From Lepidodermella squamata (lineage: Eukaryota > Gastrotricha), in contig JBLDXI010000011.1 in NCBI GenBank assembly GCA_047495785.1, positions 1,550,001 through 1,614,000 of the forward strand: 64,000 nucleotides of DNA, in the 5' to 3' direction. A model generated the notes under the pieces. It ran no database searches and had not been told where the DNA came from. It saw nothing but the letters and a program-made list of their open reading frames with translations. A program made the translations under genes and the position numbers. Each line of letters opens with the position of its first letter. Positions within the stretch are counted from its first letter, which is position 1. Below are positions 9,627 to 21,306 of the stretch, piece by piece.

Positions 9627-11650
9627 ATTGCCATATCTGATATTAGGGACGGTTTATACTCGGTTTATATTGGTGGTTATCGGTACTACCGGTAGTTTTA
9701 CCTGCTATTTGATAAAACCGGTACATATGCAGCCCTGTTGGCCTTTTCACGGCGGGAAGGGCGAATTCGGAATTTCAACTGATAATTTACATAGTTTCAT
9801 CAATTTAACGAACTTTTCTATCCCATTGGCAAAATACTACTTTCGGATGTTGCCTACACGAATCTGAAACTAAAACTTTATCATCGTAAATTATCGTAAA
9901 TCAAGCTGCCATGAAGAGTCATGCGGCCAACTGGAGCCAAGGATCCAATCCTCGAGTGGGAAAGCTGCTGGTAATTCCCGCCAAGCAGTTCCTCCGAGAC
10001 TGCGGCTCCCTTCCTCCCGGTGTAGGACGCCATTCAGCGGCAATCAAGAGATATGGCTACTCGGTGCGAAAGCCTGGGGACCATGGATCGATCAACAATA
10101 ATCAGCTCATGTATAGATGGCTCCCAGGCCTCATATATGTGATGACATGTGATCCAAGTGCTAAATGTCGAAAGGCGAATTGCGCAATAAATTATGAGTA
10201 TGAGTATCGCTTCCCTTCTTTGCAATACGATCAATTTTAAAATTTCAAACCGTTGCACGTTTATCTTCTTTTTTTCAGTCGTGTGAAACGATGTTTTGGG
10301 TATTTTTCGGGTGGCTGAGCGAGCGTAGCAGAAAAGTGAGTTGCGCTGCAGAGTGAACGTAGCAGAAATCAAAACAGTGTAGCAACAACGCGTGTTTAGT
10401 AGCACTTAAACGTAATCCGTCGCGCATTCATCTAATCCGCTGCGTAAACGAGTGCTATGACGCGGCAGGCGGTGCGACGGTCGCAAAAATAAGGGTGAAC
10501 GTAGCAATTTGATCAAAACTGAATTTGGTAAAAAGTTGTTATATTATGGACGAAGCCGACAGAAATTTCTTATCTGGCATAGACAACACTGTAACAGATA
10601 GGAAGCAAACGATCTTTGTATAGTGACTTTATATTCGAGCTGAATTCGCAAAGATGCGACACGCGACCACTTTATGCCACCTAACGCCCGTTAAAAATTT
10701 AATTATTTAAAAAAAATCGACAGACGAAATAATCATTGTCAAATTTGTTGTGTTTTGGCGGATAAATACTAGATTTCTCGCGGTCTATCGAATGAGCCCA
10801 GCTAAATCTTGCAGGCTCTCATAATTAATTTTCTAGCATTTTTGAAAACAGCTGTCTTTGCTGGTTTACGACAACTTTGCCATTCTTCTTTGCCATTCTT
10901 TGCCATTCTTTTGAATTTTACAGGTGAGCGACTGCGTCGGATGAAAAGTCGCAACAGTATATAAATAATATTAATAGTAATCTTTTCATTTAGTCAATGT
11001 CTATACCGATAAACGGTTTTGAAGAGGGCGAAGGCTGGCGAAAAGATAGAAATCACCCACCCCCTCAGTTGAAGATCCTACTTTTTCCGAGAAATTCATA
11101 ATCATTAATTTTGTTAACAATCATGTGTTAACAAAAGTCGCAGGAGTATATAAAAATACCTAAAAATATCTACTAAAAATACCTTAGTTTTTCGAGCTCT
11201 ATCCGAAAAAAATGTTTCACGATGATCTGAAAACATGGGTTGGGTAGTCGGTCAAATTGACATGGAATTTCCCCAATTCAATTTTGCTTGAATTATTCAA
11301 ATAAATGTTTTAAATAATCTGTAATTATAACTTTTTCGACTTGCTACGTTCACTCAGATTTTTGCTACGGTACTTCAGATTTGCTACATAACACCGGGTG
11401 GTGCTACACTCGCACAGATTTTGAGCGCTCGTTGCGCTTCTCCTAATTCTGCTACACTCACTCAGGTTTACGCAGCGCTCACCATTTAACTCGTATTTTT
11501 CTTGCTCTATCTGACTTCACAGGCTTGTCCGGCAGGGACTAAATAATGATGAATCTATACTCGAAAAATAGCGTTATAGAAAATTTAAGTGAAATCAGAA
11601 TTTATTGAAATATGCGCCTCGGTCCATAGCAAAAGCATACGGTTGCCGAT
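9627..11650. mobile_element. About 2 kb insertion with inverted, internally repetitive arms
   Basis: Unit 4 flank sequence stops near 9626 and resumes near 11655 before A5, so about 2 kb has entered the repeat unit. Within it the words GTGAACGTAGCA and GAGCGTAGCAGAA recur in one orientation near 10320-10510. Their reverse complement TGCTACGTTCAC and relatives recur near 11335-11490. This is the layout of a foldback-like or MITE-like DNA element with subterminal repeats. No transposase was recognised; an open frame at 9911-10240 has no motif I know. I cannot define exact ends or a target-site duplication. Confidence 0.5.
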
Positions 11651-11784
11651 TTTCTGACTCATTTCTTAATTTGCGGGATTCAAAATTCGCTTGTCTGGAA
11701 AAAAATTCCACCGTGAAAGGGTTACGCAGAAATCCGTAATAAATATTTGACTAGGCAGGATACAATTATTTCGTACCAGATAGC

Positions 11785-12030
11785 TTAAAATAGATGACCT
11801 GCTTATTTTTTCTTGCACTTTACAAGTAACAGATACAGTATTTGTTACTATCCTCATTAAATCACTGCTGTATACTTCGCCATCTACGTGGCTGCTCCCT
11901 TTGTTCTTCACGTTAAAAGTAAAAACAAATTACATACAAAGTAACAGATACAGTATTTGTCGCTCTCCCTGTCATATCACTGCTGTACTTCATCATCTAC
12001 GTCGCTGATGATCTCTTTAGTATACAGTGG
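11785..12030 (+). repeat. Distal upstream block of A5, two tandem dyad-motif copies
   Basis: The dyad-like motif lies at 11826-11845 and 11942-11961, in the same doubled arrangement as before A3 and A4. Confidence 0.6.
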
Positions 12031-12216
12031 GTGTTTGGATATCAGCCGCCAGCGATGTAATTAATGCTAGCCCGTTATGAGGTAATTTTCATTTGTTATT
12101 GCCCAGAATAACGTGATTTGGCGCGCTGAAATAGTTGACGTGGATGGTTGTTAATTGCTGCTAAATATAATTAGTGTAATAAAGCATGATATCAAGTTTA
12201 GCCAATATTCAATCGT

Positions 12217-12432
12217 ATCAACTCGAAAAGATGGCAAGAAGAGGCACCAAAGGGAATCATTGGTTCTCGGTTGGGCGAGAGAAAATCCCTTCATTAGAGC
12301 CCTATAGTCCTGATTCTTCGAAGGGTTTGAATTCGAGTGATTTCATGCCTTGAGATACTGCATTCGAATCCTAAGGCTAAGCCGGTGAGGTCGAACCGGT
12401 CGCACACAACAACGTAATTCACCCTATAAAAG
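12217..12432 (+). promoter_or_regulatory. Proximal promoter of A5, TATA at 12425-12432
   Basis: The word order matches A1 to A4, ending in TATAAAAG 59 bp before the ATG. Confidence 0.65.
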
Positions 12433-12490
12433 GCAATGAATCTGCCATCCTAAGATCATTTCTGCCACTTGAACATTTCTTCACTTGAGA

Positions 12491-13414
12491 ATGATCTTCG
12501 CTAGTTTCGCCGTTTTCCTTGCCGTACTGACGACAGGCAGCGCTTGCCCAGCATCAACGACTCTTGCAACAGCGACTTCAACGCCATGCCCGACTACAAC
12601 AGCTGTTACCGCGGCAACCTGTCCAACTGGTACCAGCTGTGTTTCTACCGCCAACACATGCACGTCGCCAAGCCAATGCGTCCCTTCGGCCCAGGCTTGC
12701 ACTGATCCGCTTAAATCCTGCTCGACTACAGTGAGTGATTGCACAACTGAAGTTTGCATAGTTCGAAATCTTGAATTTTGCAATGCAGCCTATCTACAAC
12801 CTGTGCCAAATCGATACGTCCGGTGGTTCAGGCGTTGGTCAGACGGGGGTGAAATATTGCCTCAGCAACGCTGGAGCCTGCAACCAGTTGACTGGCGGCA
12901 CGGTAGAATCAATTATAGTTCCCAATTCGCTCAATTTATTTGTTGCATATACATAGACAGCAACGGCTCCAACCACCACTTTCTCTACGTTCGCGCTGTG
13001 CTGTGCGGCAACGAACGCCAATGTCTTCTACGACATGGTTACTTTTGCAGGATCGCCTGTAATTTATTCGACGATTTGCGTCGGATCAGCGAGCACAACC
13101 CCATACCCCATATCATCGTCTTCACCCAGTGCCTCAGCTACAACTGGTTCTTGTGTTCGCTTCCCACACACGGGTGGCACGTCAGCCGATGCACTCGTCT
13201 CGAACGGTGCTTTGGTAATAGGATTGCAACATGATATGTGTCCCATTTTTTTAACCAAAATGTACTCTTACAGACCAGAAGAATTAATTCATTTGTGTTC
13301 ACATCCTTTGCTGTCTGCTGCTATGCGCTTGGTGCCGGTCCAACCGCTGCAACGCCAGCAACTCCTGTATCTGTCTACGGACTGATTGTTGAGAAATGCA
13401 GCGGTGGCAACTAG
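12491..13414 (+). CDS. Secreted cysteine-rich family protein, array copy A5
   Basis: Exons are 12491-12730, 12789-12902, 12957-13214 and 13274-13414, all phase 0, giving 250 residues. The ATG at 12491 aligns with the other copies and gives the signal peptide MIFASFAVFLAVLTTGSA. The first half of exon 1 matches A4. Intron 1 appears identical to that of A1, and introns 2 and 3 resemble those of A3. This patchwork indicates gene conversion or unequal crossing over. All 18 Cys are kept, with CCAATNANVFYD in exon 3. Function unknown. Confidence 0.85.
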
Positions 13415-15239
13415 AACAAAAGTTTACATCGGGACTCATTGACTAATTAACTCATTGCAGTAGAGATAATAGCTTCATTTTATGATTGACGTATTGCTAA
13501 TGGTTTATTCCGAACAATAGAACACCTGTTGTGCAAATCACCCGCTGAGTTTCCCATCATTATTTATGCATTAATTATTGTCTTATTTCGAATTATAATT
13601 ATGATATAATTAATAAAAAACGTTTTGATGCGCAGATCCTTATTAATATTTCGCCAGAAAAAATTAATCATGGCCATGATGAAAAAGGACGAGGACCGGT
13701 TATAGGCTAATGTCGGCCTACGGAGCAAATTTGATGAAAATAATATATTGCTAGAAAGCCCGGGATGTGCTGAGTACAAATATATGGTCGATAGTTTGGT
13801 CAGGGCTACTTGGGCAGGTGAAACAATTCATCAAAAGTGACTGAAAACGCTAAAATGCCTCAGAAATGGTTATTTCGGACACTTTGATCAATTATTAGGG
13901 GCACAGCCGACTTTCAGTCCTCAATAATTTTTAGACCGATCGGCGCGTTTTGATGGGAAGAATCCAAAAATGCAAGAATTAAACAGGACTGGAAGTCGAC
14001 TGGGGGTCAAAAAGAGAAAAACCGAATTGCGAAAATCGGTTGTTTTCCGAGTCATTTGACCTTGGCATAAATTAATTTTTTTTATTTTTGAATTGGATTT
14101 CAAATTAGCTATATATTTCAGTCTACCTAATGGCATGCTGAAATTAATTAATATTTTGCCGCAGGAAAACGCTAATGAAATCCATGTGACCGGTTTTGAC
14201 GTCAAATAGTATCAACTTTGCCGAATTTTGTAGCCATTACCTGAGCGTTTCGCCGCACCCGGATTTTTTCTACGGTATATGACAGTCATTTCTTAATTAT
14301 TAAAATTAGTTTTAAACTATTTTAGACCTGGGGCGGATTTTACCTACTAACCGGCCCTCGTTCTTTCTCAAATTGTCTGATGAATCATCAATGACAGAAC
14401 AAAAATATTGTTAACCCCAGATTATTTTATGACATCGTGATCAGTGTAAAAGTTGGGCTCAGAGAGTCTCAACCCACAAGTGGTTGCTCACCTGGCGAAA
14501 CAAAAAGCTTGCGGCGTCCCAATTTCAGACAAATTCGATTTGCATAAAAAAAACAAATTTAATTTTGCTCGGCAAGGAGGGATTGCGCCTGAAATTTTCT
14601 GAAATTTTAAATTCCCACCTGAACTAGTTTCAGACACAGGTGAATTTCATCAGTTACGGCCTCCTCCGATTTCCGCAGAAAACATTGATAGCGTGTGCCG
14701 ACTTTAATTATACTCACCTCCAAGTTGATGATCAGTCGAGGTCAGAATAATCACAGCGCCCCGACCTACTTTTATGGCCTGCGCGTGCGCGGGGTCTCAC
14801 TCAAATTACAGCGTGACCTATATGTATTATCATTGCTATTATTGCACGTTTTTTCAAAAAATTCCAGCTCACTGATTTTTCATCAGATTTTCACCGGATA
14901 AAGATTTCCAGATTCAGCGTGACGAGGAGCATTACATCGAATAGTATCAAATTTTTCTAATGAAAAATATTGGAAATATTAAGATGTTAATATTTACCAC
15001 GTACTTACATGTTTGATGAATGACCTGGCACGGTGACCTCTTCTTGCTATAGCAATAATATCGGACACTAATAATATTATATGCGGCATGAAATAAGGAC
15101 AAGCTTGTCCCTATTGTCCCTATACTTTAAAATTAAAATTTAATTTTCTAAATTTCGTAAAAATTATGAAATTTGTTTTCGGAATTCAGCACTAATGAGG
15201 CCATTTTTTGTTATTCTAGATTTTAATATTTTGTGAAAA
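13415..15239. other. Spacer after the array
   Basis: No gene I can support. A segment near 14376-14480 resembles 3252-3345 (dispersed repeat). The rest is AT-rich, with short open frames that have no start context or recognisable motif. Confidence 0.4.
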
Positions 15240-16223
15240 ATGAAGCGCGGTGCGAAATTGCAAGGCGCAAAGCCAGTGAAATGTCCGAAACAAGAGAACG
15301 TCTCGCCATTAATGCAACTACCAGACGATGTATGGTACACTATTTTCTTGAAACTGGACCTAGCTACCTGGAAAAAATGCTCCTCGCTCAGCAGACGATG
15401 GCACTCGCTAATTACTAGCAATGCGCTAATCACCGCTCGTTGTTTACAAGAATTCCCAGGCGCCGATTTCAGTTCGGAAAATCAGGAAAAATTCGGTCAG
15501 CTTGGTCAAATTCTTCGAACTGGCAAGTCGTTGTTCTCGAAAAATGGCCTATCTTTCACGCCGGCACAGTTGAAAAAGGACATTTTCAAACTATCAGGCC
15601 AAGGAACAGGGCCGAAAATGGACGTCGTTGCTGAGAAAATTGGCGGAGTTGCGGATAAAGTTTGGAAATCAAGGCGAGCTCCAAATTTTCAATTCAAGGG
15701 GTCCCATTTTACCTTAATCGATCTAAAGAAGCTCGTCCCGAAATGTCCGTTTCTAAACGATGTTTTGCCCCATTTCGGGTTCCCGTTGATTTTCGGGCCA
15801 TTCAAAGGTCCTAAGTGCGGTTATAGTCTACGATTTTTGGACTCGGATTTGCAGCATTTGGAGCAGAAAATTGATGATAGCTACGACGTGTTTTGCTGTG
15901 TTGACAAAATGCCGCCGAATTGCCGGTATATTTTGGTCGAAAATATGGCCTATTTTCAGACAATTCGAGCTGCTTGGCCGAGCCAGTTTCGAAAATTGAA
16001 ATTCAAGCTGATCGAACTGGGCTTGGAGCGATTGGAGGAAGAACGACGCCGCAATCGAGAGGACTATTATGATGATTCGAATTCGGACGATTTGGAATCG
16101 GATGAGGAGGAAGATGAGGACTATTATGAGCCGTACTATCGCAATTTCGATGAAATTTCGATCGATTCTGACAACGATCCGGGCCCATATTACCCGGGCT
16201 GTTTTGACTATTACGACTATTAA
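15240..16223 (+). CDS. Intronless F-box protein, paralogue F1
   Basis: A single open frame of 327 residues. The F-box lies at about residues 24-66 (LPDDVWYTIFLKLDLATW, then a Trp-His basic stretch), which in known proteins binds Skp1 to build an SCF ubiquitin ligase. The middle part shares blocks with F2 and F3, such as GFPLIFGP, RFLD and RYI followed by W/FPSQ, and may be the substrate-binding part. The C-terminus from about residue 270 is very acidic, with Tyr-rich ends. There is no signal peptide or membrane segment. A polyadenylation signal AATAAA lies at 16317-16322. The substrate is unknown. Confidence 0.8.
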   Translation: MKRGAKLQGAKPVKCPKQENVSPLMQLPDDVWYTIFLKLDLATWKKCSSLSRRWHSLITSNALITARCLQEFPGADFSSENQEKFGQLGQILRTGKSLFSKNGLSFTPAQLKKDIFKLSGQGTGPKMDVVAEKIGGVADKVWKSRRAPNFQFKGSHFTLIDLKKLVPKCPFLNDVLPHFGFPLIFGPFKGPKCGYSLRFLDSDLQHLEQKIDDSYDVFCCVDKMPPNCRYILVENMAYFQTIRAAWPSQFRKLKFKLIELGLERLEEERRRNREDYYDDSNSDDLESDEEEDEDYYEPYYRNFDEISIDSDNDPGPYYPGCFDYYDY

Positions 16224-17752
16224 ATGGGATTTTTCTATCGATCAACAAATTTGCTATTTGGTTGCACATTTTTGAGTTGATGACTTTCCTATAATTTTGA
16301 AAATGTGTATGTATTAAATAAAATTAAATAATTTTGCTATTTTTTGTTTCTGATGAATAAAACTGTACTATGCAATCAGAATATATGTTTAAGCGCTTCG
16401 AAATCTTGTAAATTTACTTAAAAACTCAGAAAATGTTCAGGATCGGAAGGCAAATTTTTAAATTCTTATACATTTCTTTTAAACAGGATTCAACAATTTT
16501 TCTCGCGTTCTCGAATCGCACTTTTAATGGGTAATCGGAGCGAGACTGTGATTTTTTCGTGAATTTTCTATAAATATTCGAAATATCTGAAAGGTGAAAC
16601 TCTAAAATTATGAGAGGCGAAATCATGTTCAGGTGTGGAAAATCTTGAAAATAATTTGTTTCGAGTCTAGTACAGGGTGTCCCACAATTTGCGCACCTAT
16701 TTTCCAATGCGGCAACTTTTTAGGTAGGAAATTAAAATAAGTTTAGTGTAATTTTCAATGTAACCTACTTGAAAACTTCCATTAGAAAAAAAAATTCACC
16801 GGAGAAAACCCGAAAAACTCCGATGGTAACTTGTTTGGTAATTTTCAGTTATTTAACCCGGTTTGATCAAATTTTTCCGGAGATTTTTTACCCAATTAAC
16901 AAGGGACATACAGGTTGTCCCATAAGTAACGCAAGCAAGGAAAATACCCAGAAAAGTGATCAGAAACTCTAGAATGAGAGACGAAGTCACATCGCAACGA
17001 GGTAAACGAGGTAAACGGCTAATTTTTCTAATTAAATCGCAAATGGACAAGAATGATTCTGCTGTTTGAATAAAAAAATGGTTTTATTTCTGCACAATTT
17101 AAAAAATTAAAAAATAATTACGAAACAAGAAATGGGTCGTGCTGCATACTATCAGATTGATCTCGGCTCAAGGTCGCCTTATAATATTGAGACCTAAATG
17201 GCTATGATTCTTAGCTTGACTGAGTTTCATCTCTATTTCAGTTCCAAGTTGGGAATTATGATTAGGATTTAGGATCGTTCATATCCCGAATTTCCATAAT
17301 TACCTTATACATGCAGTTTCATTATTACACAAAAAATACTCCTTAAAAATACATCTTCTTGGCGTTCTTCTCATATCAGCGAAACGCTAGGGTGTGACTG
17401 CGCAATGTGTCAGGCCAAAACAGCACGTGATAAGCCGAGGATGACTGATAAAAAATTCCAGGAATCACGGCAAGAAAAAGAGGCAAGGTTGCGCAAATAC
17501 AGAAGATCACCTCGACCTTCTAATACATCATTTTTACAGCTGTAGGCTACGTTATCTACATTTTGTTCAGGAATAATTCCGAGAAATGAATTGTGCTAAA
17601 TATCTATTTTCGATAAGCGTTATTTTGAGGTAATAGAATACTTTGTTTACACAATTTAGCCATACTTCAGATATCTTTTCATGTAAAAGTTCGAAGAGTT
17701 CGAGCATTGGACTATTAAATAAGAAAGGTTCAGCTTATAGGTTGAACTATAG
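16224..17752. other. Spacer between F1 and the multipass gene, with repeat remnants
   Basis: No gene is seen. Two similar words, TACAGGGTGTCCCACAA (near 16673) and TACAGGTTGTCCCATAAG (near 16908), and the text between them resemble a segment at 54080-54270. That suggests an old dispersed repeat. The remainder is AT-rich. Confidence 0.4.
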
Positions 17753-19084
17753 ATGGCTCAGCCAACGTCTACTAGCGATCACGTTCCTCCTCAAAATCAA
17801 CAGTCGGGCCCACTCGCTGCCCAGCCTTTCCAACATGTTGTCCAGATGTCACCCTACAAAGGGACCAATCTCGCCAGCAGTAAGCGGATAGAACTGTTGA
17901 AATTCTCCGGAATTCGCGGATCGCCCATGTTCAGGAGCAGAATCCTCGCAATAACGACGAAGGTCCTCAATTGCGGATTCAGTCTTAGCAATACCTTTCT
18001 GATAGTCGGCGTTACTTTAACCTACTTCAACAATTCAGCCTGCTTGATTAACTGCGAAAAATACCGGGAAATAAACAATTATTTCTACTACAAAATATGC
18101 ATTACGGGTTGCTACGATTTGGTTACTCCGATGTGTTGGCCGATTTTCGCGAGTTTCGCCCACAGCTGTTTCGCCTTCGCTCTGGCGCTGAAAGATCGAT
18201 ACGAAACCGAGTCGCAAGTCGTCAACATTCGCAGACTTTACATTCTAGACTCGCTGATACAGATTTCTTCCTTTTTCACCTTTATCTACTTCTTCGTGAC
18301 CAGCGACGAGATCGGCAGGAGTAATGAGTACGATAACTTCTGGCCTGGTTATAGCAGGGACTACCGTGGCGCGTTCGCTCTGTTTGGCGTAGAAATCACC
18401 ATAATAGTGCTTTCAATCTTGTTGCTTGCCATCCATCTAATTGATATCCTCAATCACAAGTGGAAGTACGATAAACGCCGCGATCCGCAACTCCCGTTGA
18501 ATGACGATGTAGCTGTTTACTCCTGCACAATAATAAACGCTAGCTGGACAAAATTCGCACATGTCGTCTTCTGCTTTTTCACTATCGTATTCATGACATA
18601 CTGGGAAGTTTTCACTGATAATTACTACCCTTTCCAGTTTTTGGCAGTTGTACCGTTTCTAGTCTGGCACTTGTGTGTTGTTTTGCTGACAGTGGCTGGG
18701 ACGCAGCATTATCGAACGAATTGCCAATCGCAGACTTCGCTGGCTTTCTTCATCTTTGAAACTTGTGTCTTGATCGTCGTTCTCATTATCAGCTGGATAT
18801 TAGATTTTAATTATGAGGGGACATTGGTTGAACGGATTGTCATTATTCTAATGTTTTTATTCTGGGTATTGGATTTCTGCATGAGGCGCTTTCCCGGGCC
18901 TCGCTGCCGGTGTGTTTCAAGCGATGAGCATGTAAGTCTCGCAGCAGCCTCAACTGTGTTCTTCTCAACGACTGGCGAGCATCTTCAGCAACTATCACCG
19001 CCAACAACTTTGCCACAGGGGGTCCAGGTGGTCATGGGTCATTCTTCCCAGGCAGTTGATCAAGCTGGACCTAGGTCCACTTAG
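17753..19084 (+). CDS. Eight-pass membrane protein of unknown family
   Basis: A single uninterrupted frame of 443 residues. A polar N-terminus of about 75 residues is followed by roughly eight hydrophobic helices. They start near residues 72, 121, 163, 205, 263, 292, 330 and 360; examples are EITIIVLSILLLAIHLIDIL and CVLIVVLIISWIL. The C-terminal 60 residues are polar and Gln/Ser/Thr-rich. Three Cys lie in the first extracellular or luminal loop region. I recognise no channel, receptor or transporter signature. The ATG is preceded directly by ACTATAG, which could be a splice acceptor, so a 5' leader exon or trans-splice site is possible. Confidence 0.7.
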   Translation: MAQPTSTSDHVPPQNQQSGPLAAQPFQHVVQMSPYKGTNLASSKRIELLKFSGIRGSPMFRSRILAITTKVLNCGFSLSNTFLIVGVTLTYFNNSACLINCEKYREINNYFYYKICITGCYDLVTPMCWPIFASFAHSCFAFALALKDRYETESQVVNIRRLYILDSLIQISSFFTFIYFFVTSDEIGRSNEYDNFWPGYSRDYRGAFALFGVEITIIVLSILLLAIHLIDILNHKWKYDKRRDPQLPLNDDVAVYSCTIINASWTKFAHVVFCFFTIVFMTYWEVFTDNYYPFQFLAVVPFLVWHLCVVLLTVAGTQHYRTNCQSQTSLAFFIFETCVLIVVLIISWILDFNYEGTLVERIVIILMFLFWVLDFCMRRFPGPRCRCVSSDEHVSLAAASTVFFSTTGEHLQQLSPPTTLPQGVQVVMGHSSQAVDQAGPRST

Positions 19085-20391
19085 GTCCACCTATAATAAT
19101 TGTTCAAATAATCATTCATCAAAGAAATTATTTGGTGAATGGCAGGAGTACAACTAAAAATGGATTAAACAATATTTTGTGGCTTGGGACTATTTCGCAA
19201 ATAAATGAAGTCTGGGCACTTGCACGCACACATTTTAAAGGCGCCCAGTTACATGCCGGATGATCCATATCGCTCTATTTTGTTCGTAGCTTTAACAGCA
19301 TGAGACACACATAATCACACATAATTCATCTATCGAAACTGATCATGCTTTCGTTATCTGAATTTATGCCTTCGGTTCACGCTTAAAAACCGAAGTCCCA
19401 AGTGCAATTTTCCCTGAATTCGATCTTGAAACGGTTTCAAAATTCCGAATTTGGCTCAGGTTGAATCCAAACCTGCTTGGAAATCTTGCCTTCATGGTTC
19501 CAGAGAAAAATTAACAACAATATTCTACAATTTGAACTTGCTGATCTTTGGGTTTTTTAACGTACCTCTCGATTTCAAGCAGTTTCCGCCACGAAATTCG
19601 GCCGTTGATCGAGGCTGTGTTTTAGCGAGAATTCTCGATGGTTGCTGGTTTATTTTAGCCCCGATTTGGGTCATTGGCGAGCAAATTCGATCCGCATCGC
19701 CGAGTCATATCAGAAATTTTCCTTGGAAAAACAGTGTCATGACTTGAATCTATATTGTGCTTTCACGAAAAATGTTGCTGCTTTCGATGCAGGCGATGAA
19801 TTTGTGGATGAAATAAATAATAAACGTGCCGAATACGTTATATGGAATATGGAACTTGAGATGTGACACATTAATTTGTAAGTCTGTACGAGCTGTTATC
19901 GATTCCAAGTATCAATTTTTACAAATCAGTGGTTTTCACTTTAATCTACATCACGAACGAATGCGACGATTTCGAGTAATATTAATTTGAGAATTTTACT
20001 TTATTTTTTTTAATTTAAAATTTAAAATTTAAAACTGAAATAATTTCTCAGTTTTATCGATTTAAATTTTTTTGGAATTTTCAGATTTTTTTAGTACAAA
20101 CTGGAAGTTGAATTATTTCGATTTTCTACAATTTTTATCGATTTTATAGTAATTTTTTGTTATGAATGGGTAAAAATGACGAATGGGTGAAAAACGATTA
20201 GATTTTTTATTTATAATTTGTTCTATACCTCAATTCAAGTATTCATGATAGGTAATCAAGCTCTTTAAAAAATTTATTTAAGCATTTTACCCATTATTTC
20301 TCCGAACCTTCAAATATCCATTATCATAAATCATGAAACGTGGTTTATTTTTAGATTTTTCTTCAAATTTGGGACATTTACTTTGTGTTAA
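19085..20391. other. Spacer between the multipass gene and F2
   Basis: Mostly AT-rich. Overlapping open frames at 19451-19866 have some non-random codon content and end in a short acidic tail, but no motif could be matched. They may be a decayed gene. I do not call one. Confidence 0.35.
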
Positions 20392-21306
20392 ATGAAACGA
20401 CCCTCTCAATCGGTTCGAAATTCTGGTCTAAAGCAGGCAAGACCCACCAGTCCAGCAGCATCCATCAACAATCTTCCGGACGAAATTTTGCTTGAAATTT
20501 TCAAATATCTGGACTTTGACGATTGGCCATTCTGCAATTTGGTCTGCAAAAAATGGCACAAATTGTTTGATGACGACGTGATTTGGATCAGATTTCTCAA
20601 CCACGAATTTCCACCCGAAAAAGTCAACAATTTTCTAGCCTCGAGTTCAACCGCTGTTTCAGACCTTCGAAACTACCTCAAATCGAACCCTCGAATTTTT
20701 TCGTCTTCGGGCATTCAGTTGGAAGAAAGGTCCGAATTCAAGGTCGAGTTAAAACATCGACCTGGCGGAGTCGAAAATATCGACGATTTTCTTCAAGCTC
20801 TTGAAACTTGCCCGAATCAAAGTTGGAGGCCAAAATCGATTGTTTATTTCAAGGAGAATCGAATCGCATATTACTGGCTGGTTGATTTGGCGAAAATTTT
20901 CCCGGAAACTTACGGAAAATTAAGCATTCCTCTTATGATCGGACCTCAACGTGATTGCTCACCTAGGAAAGAATACAAGGGACAATTTCGTTTTTTAGAC
21001 GAAAATTTCAACGATTTGGGGTACGAAGATTCGACGAAGGAACGCGATTTGTACTACTGCATTGGGGTTGGTGATTATTCGCCTGAAGCTCGTTATATCG
21101 TCGCGTGTCATAAGCCTTATTTCAGCCTGATGGCCGTATTTCCGTCGCAAATGATCGATGAAGAAGAGGTGGACGGAATTTATTGCCGTGAAGATTTAAA
21201 TTACTGTTCTGATTTGGAGGAATACTATTCTGAAGATGAAGACGAAGAAGATGAGGAAGAAGAAGAAGAAGAACCTGATGCCGAGGATTATGAAAGCGAA
21301 GAATGA
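20392..21306 (+). CDS. Intronless F-box protein, paralogue F2
   Basis: A single frame of 304 residues. The F-box lies at about residues 24-68 (INNLPDEILLEIFKYL, then KKWHKLF). It shares long blocks with F3: NFLASSSTAVSDLRNYL, IFSSSGIQL, YGKLSIPLMIGP and a P-x-ARYI block ending FPSQ. The last 40 residues are nearly all Glu/Asp. The likely role is an SCF substrate adaptor. An AATAAA signal lies at 21348-21353. The lack of introns in three neighbours, next to genes rich in introns, suggests descent from one retrocopy or loss before duplication. Confidence 0.82.
   Translation: MKRPSQSVRNSGLKQARPTSPAASINNLPDEILLEIFKYLDFDDWPFCNLVCKKWHKLFDDDVIWIRFLNHEFPPEKVNNFLASSSTAVSDLRNYLKSNPRIFSSSGIQLEERSEFKVELKHRPGGVENIDDFLQALETCPNQSWRPKSIVYFKENRIAYYWLVDLAKIFPETYGKLSIPLMIGPQRDCSPRKEYKGQFRFLDENFNDLGYEDSTKERDLYYCIGVGDYSPEARYIVACHKPYFSLMAVFPSQMIDEEEVDGIYCREDLNYCSDLEEYYSEDEDEEDEEEEEEEPDAEDYESEE

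Noticed and set aside
9911-10240. Open frame of 109 codons inside the insertion
   Set aside because: No transposase or other motif, and composition is not distinct. It is treated as part of the insertion.
19451-19866. Possible decayed F-box paralogue
   Set aside because: I could not align it convincingly with F1-F3 and there is no F-box.
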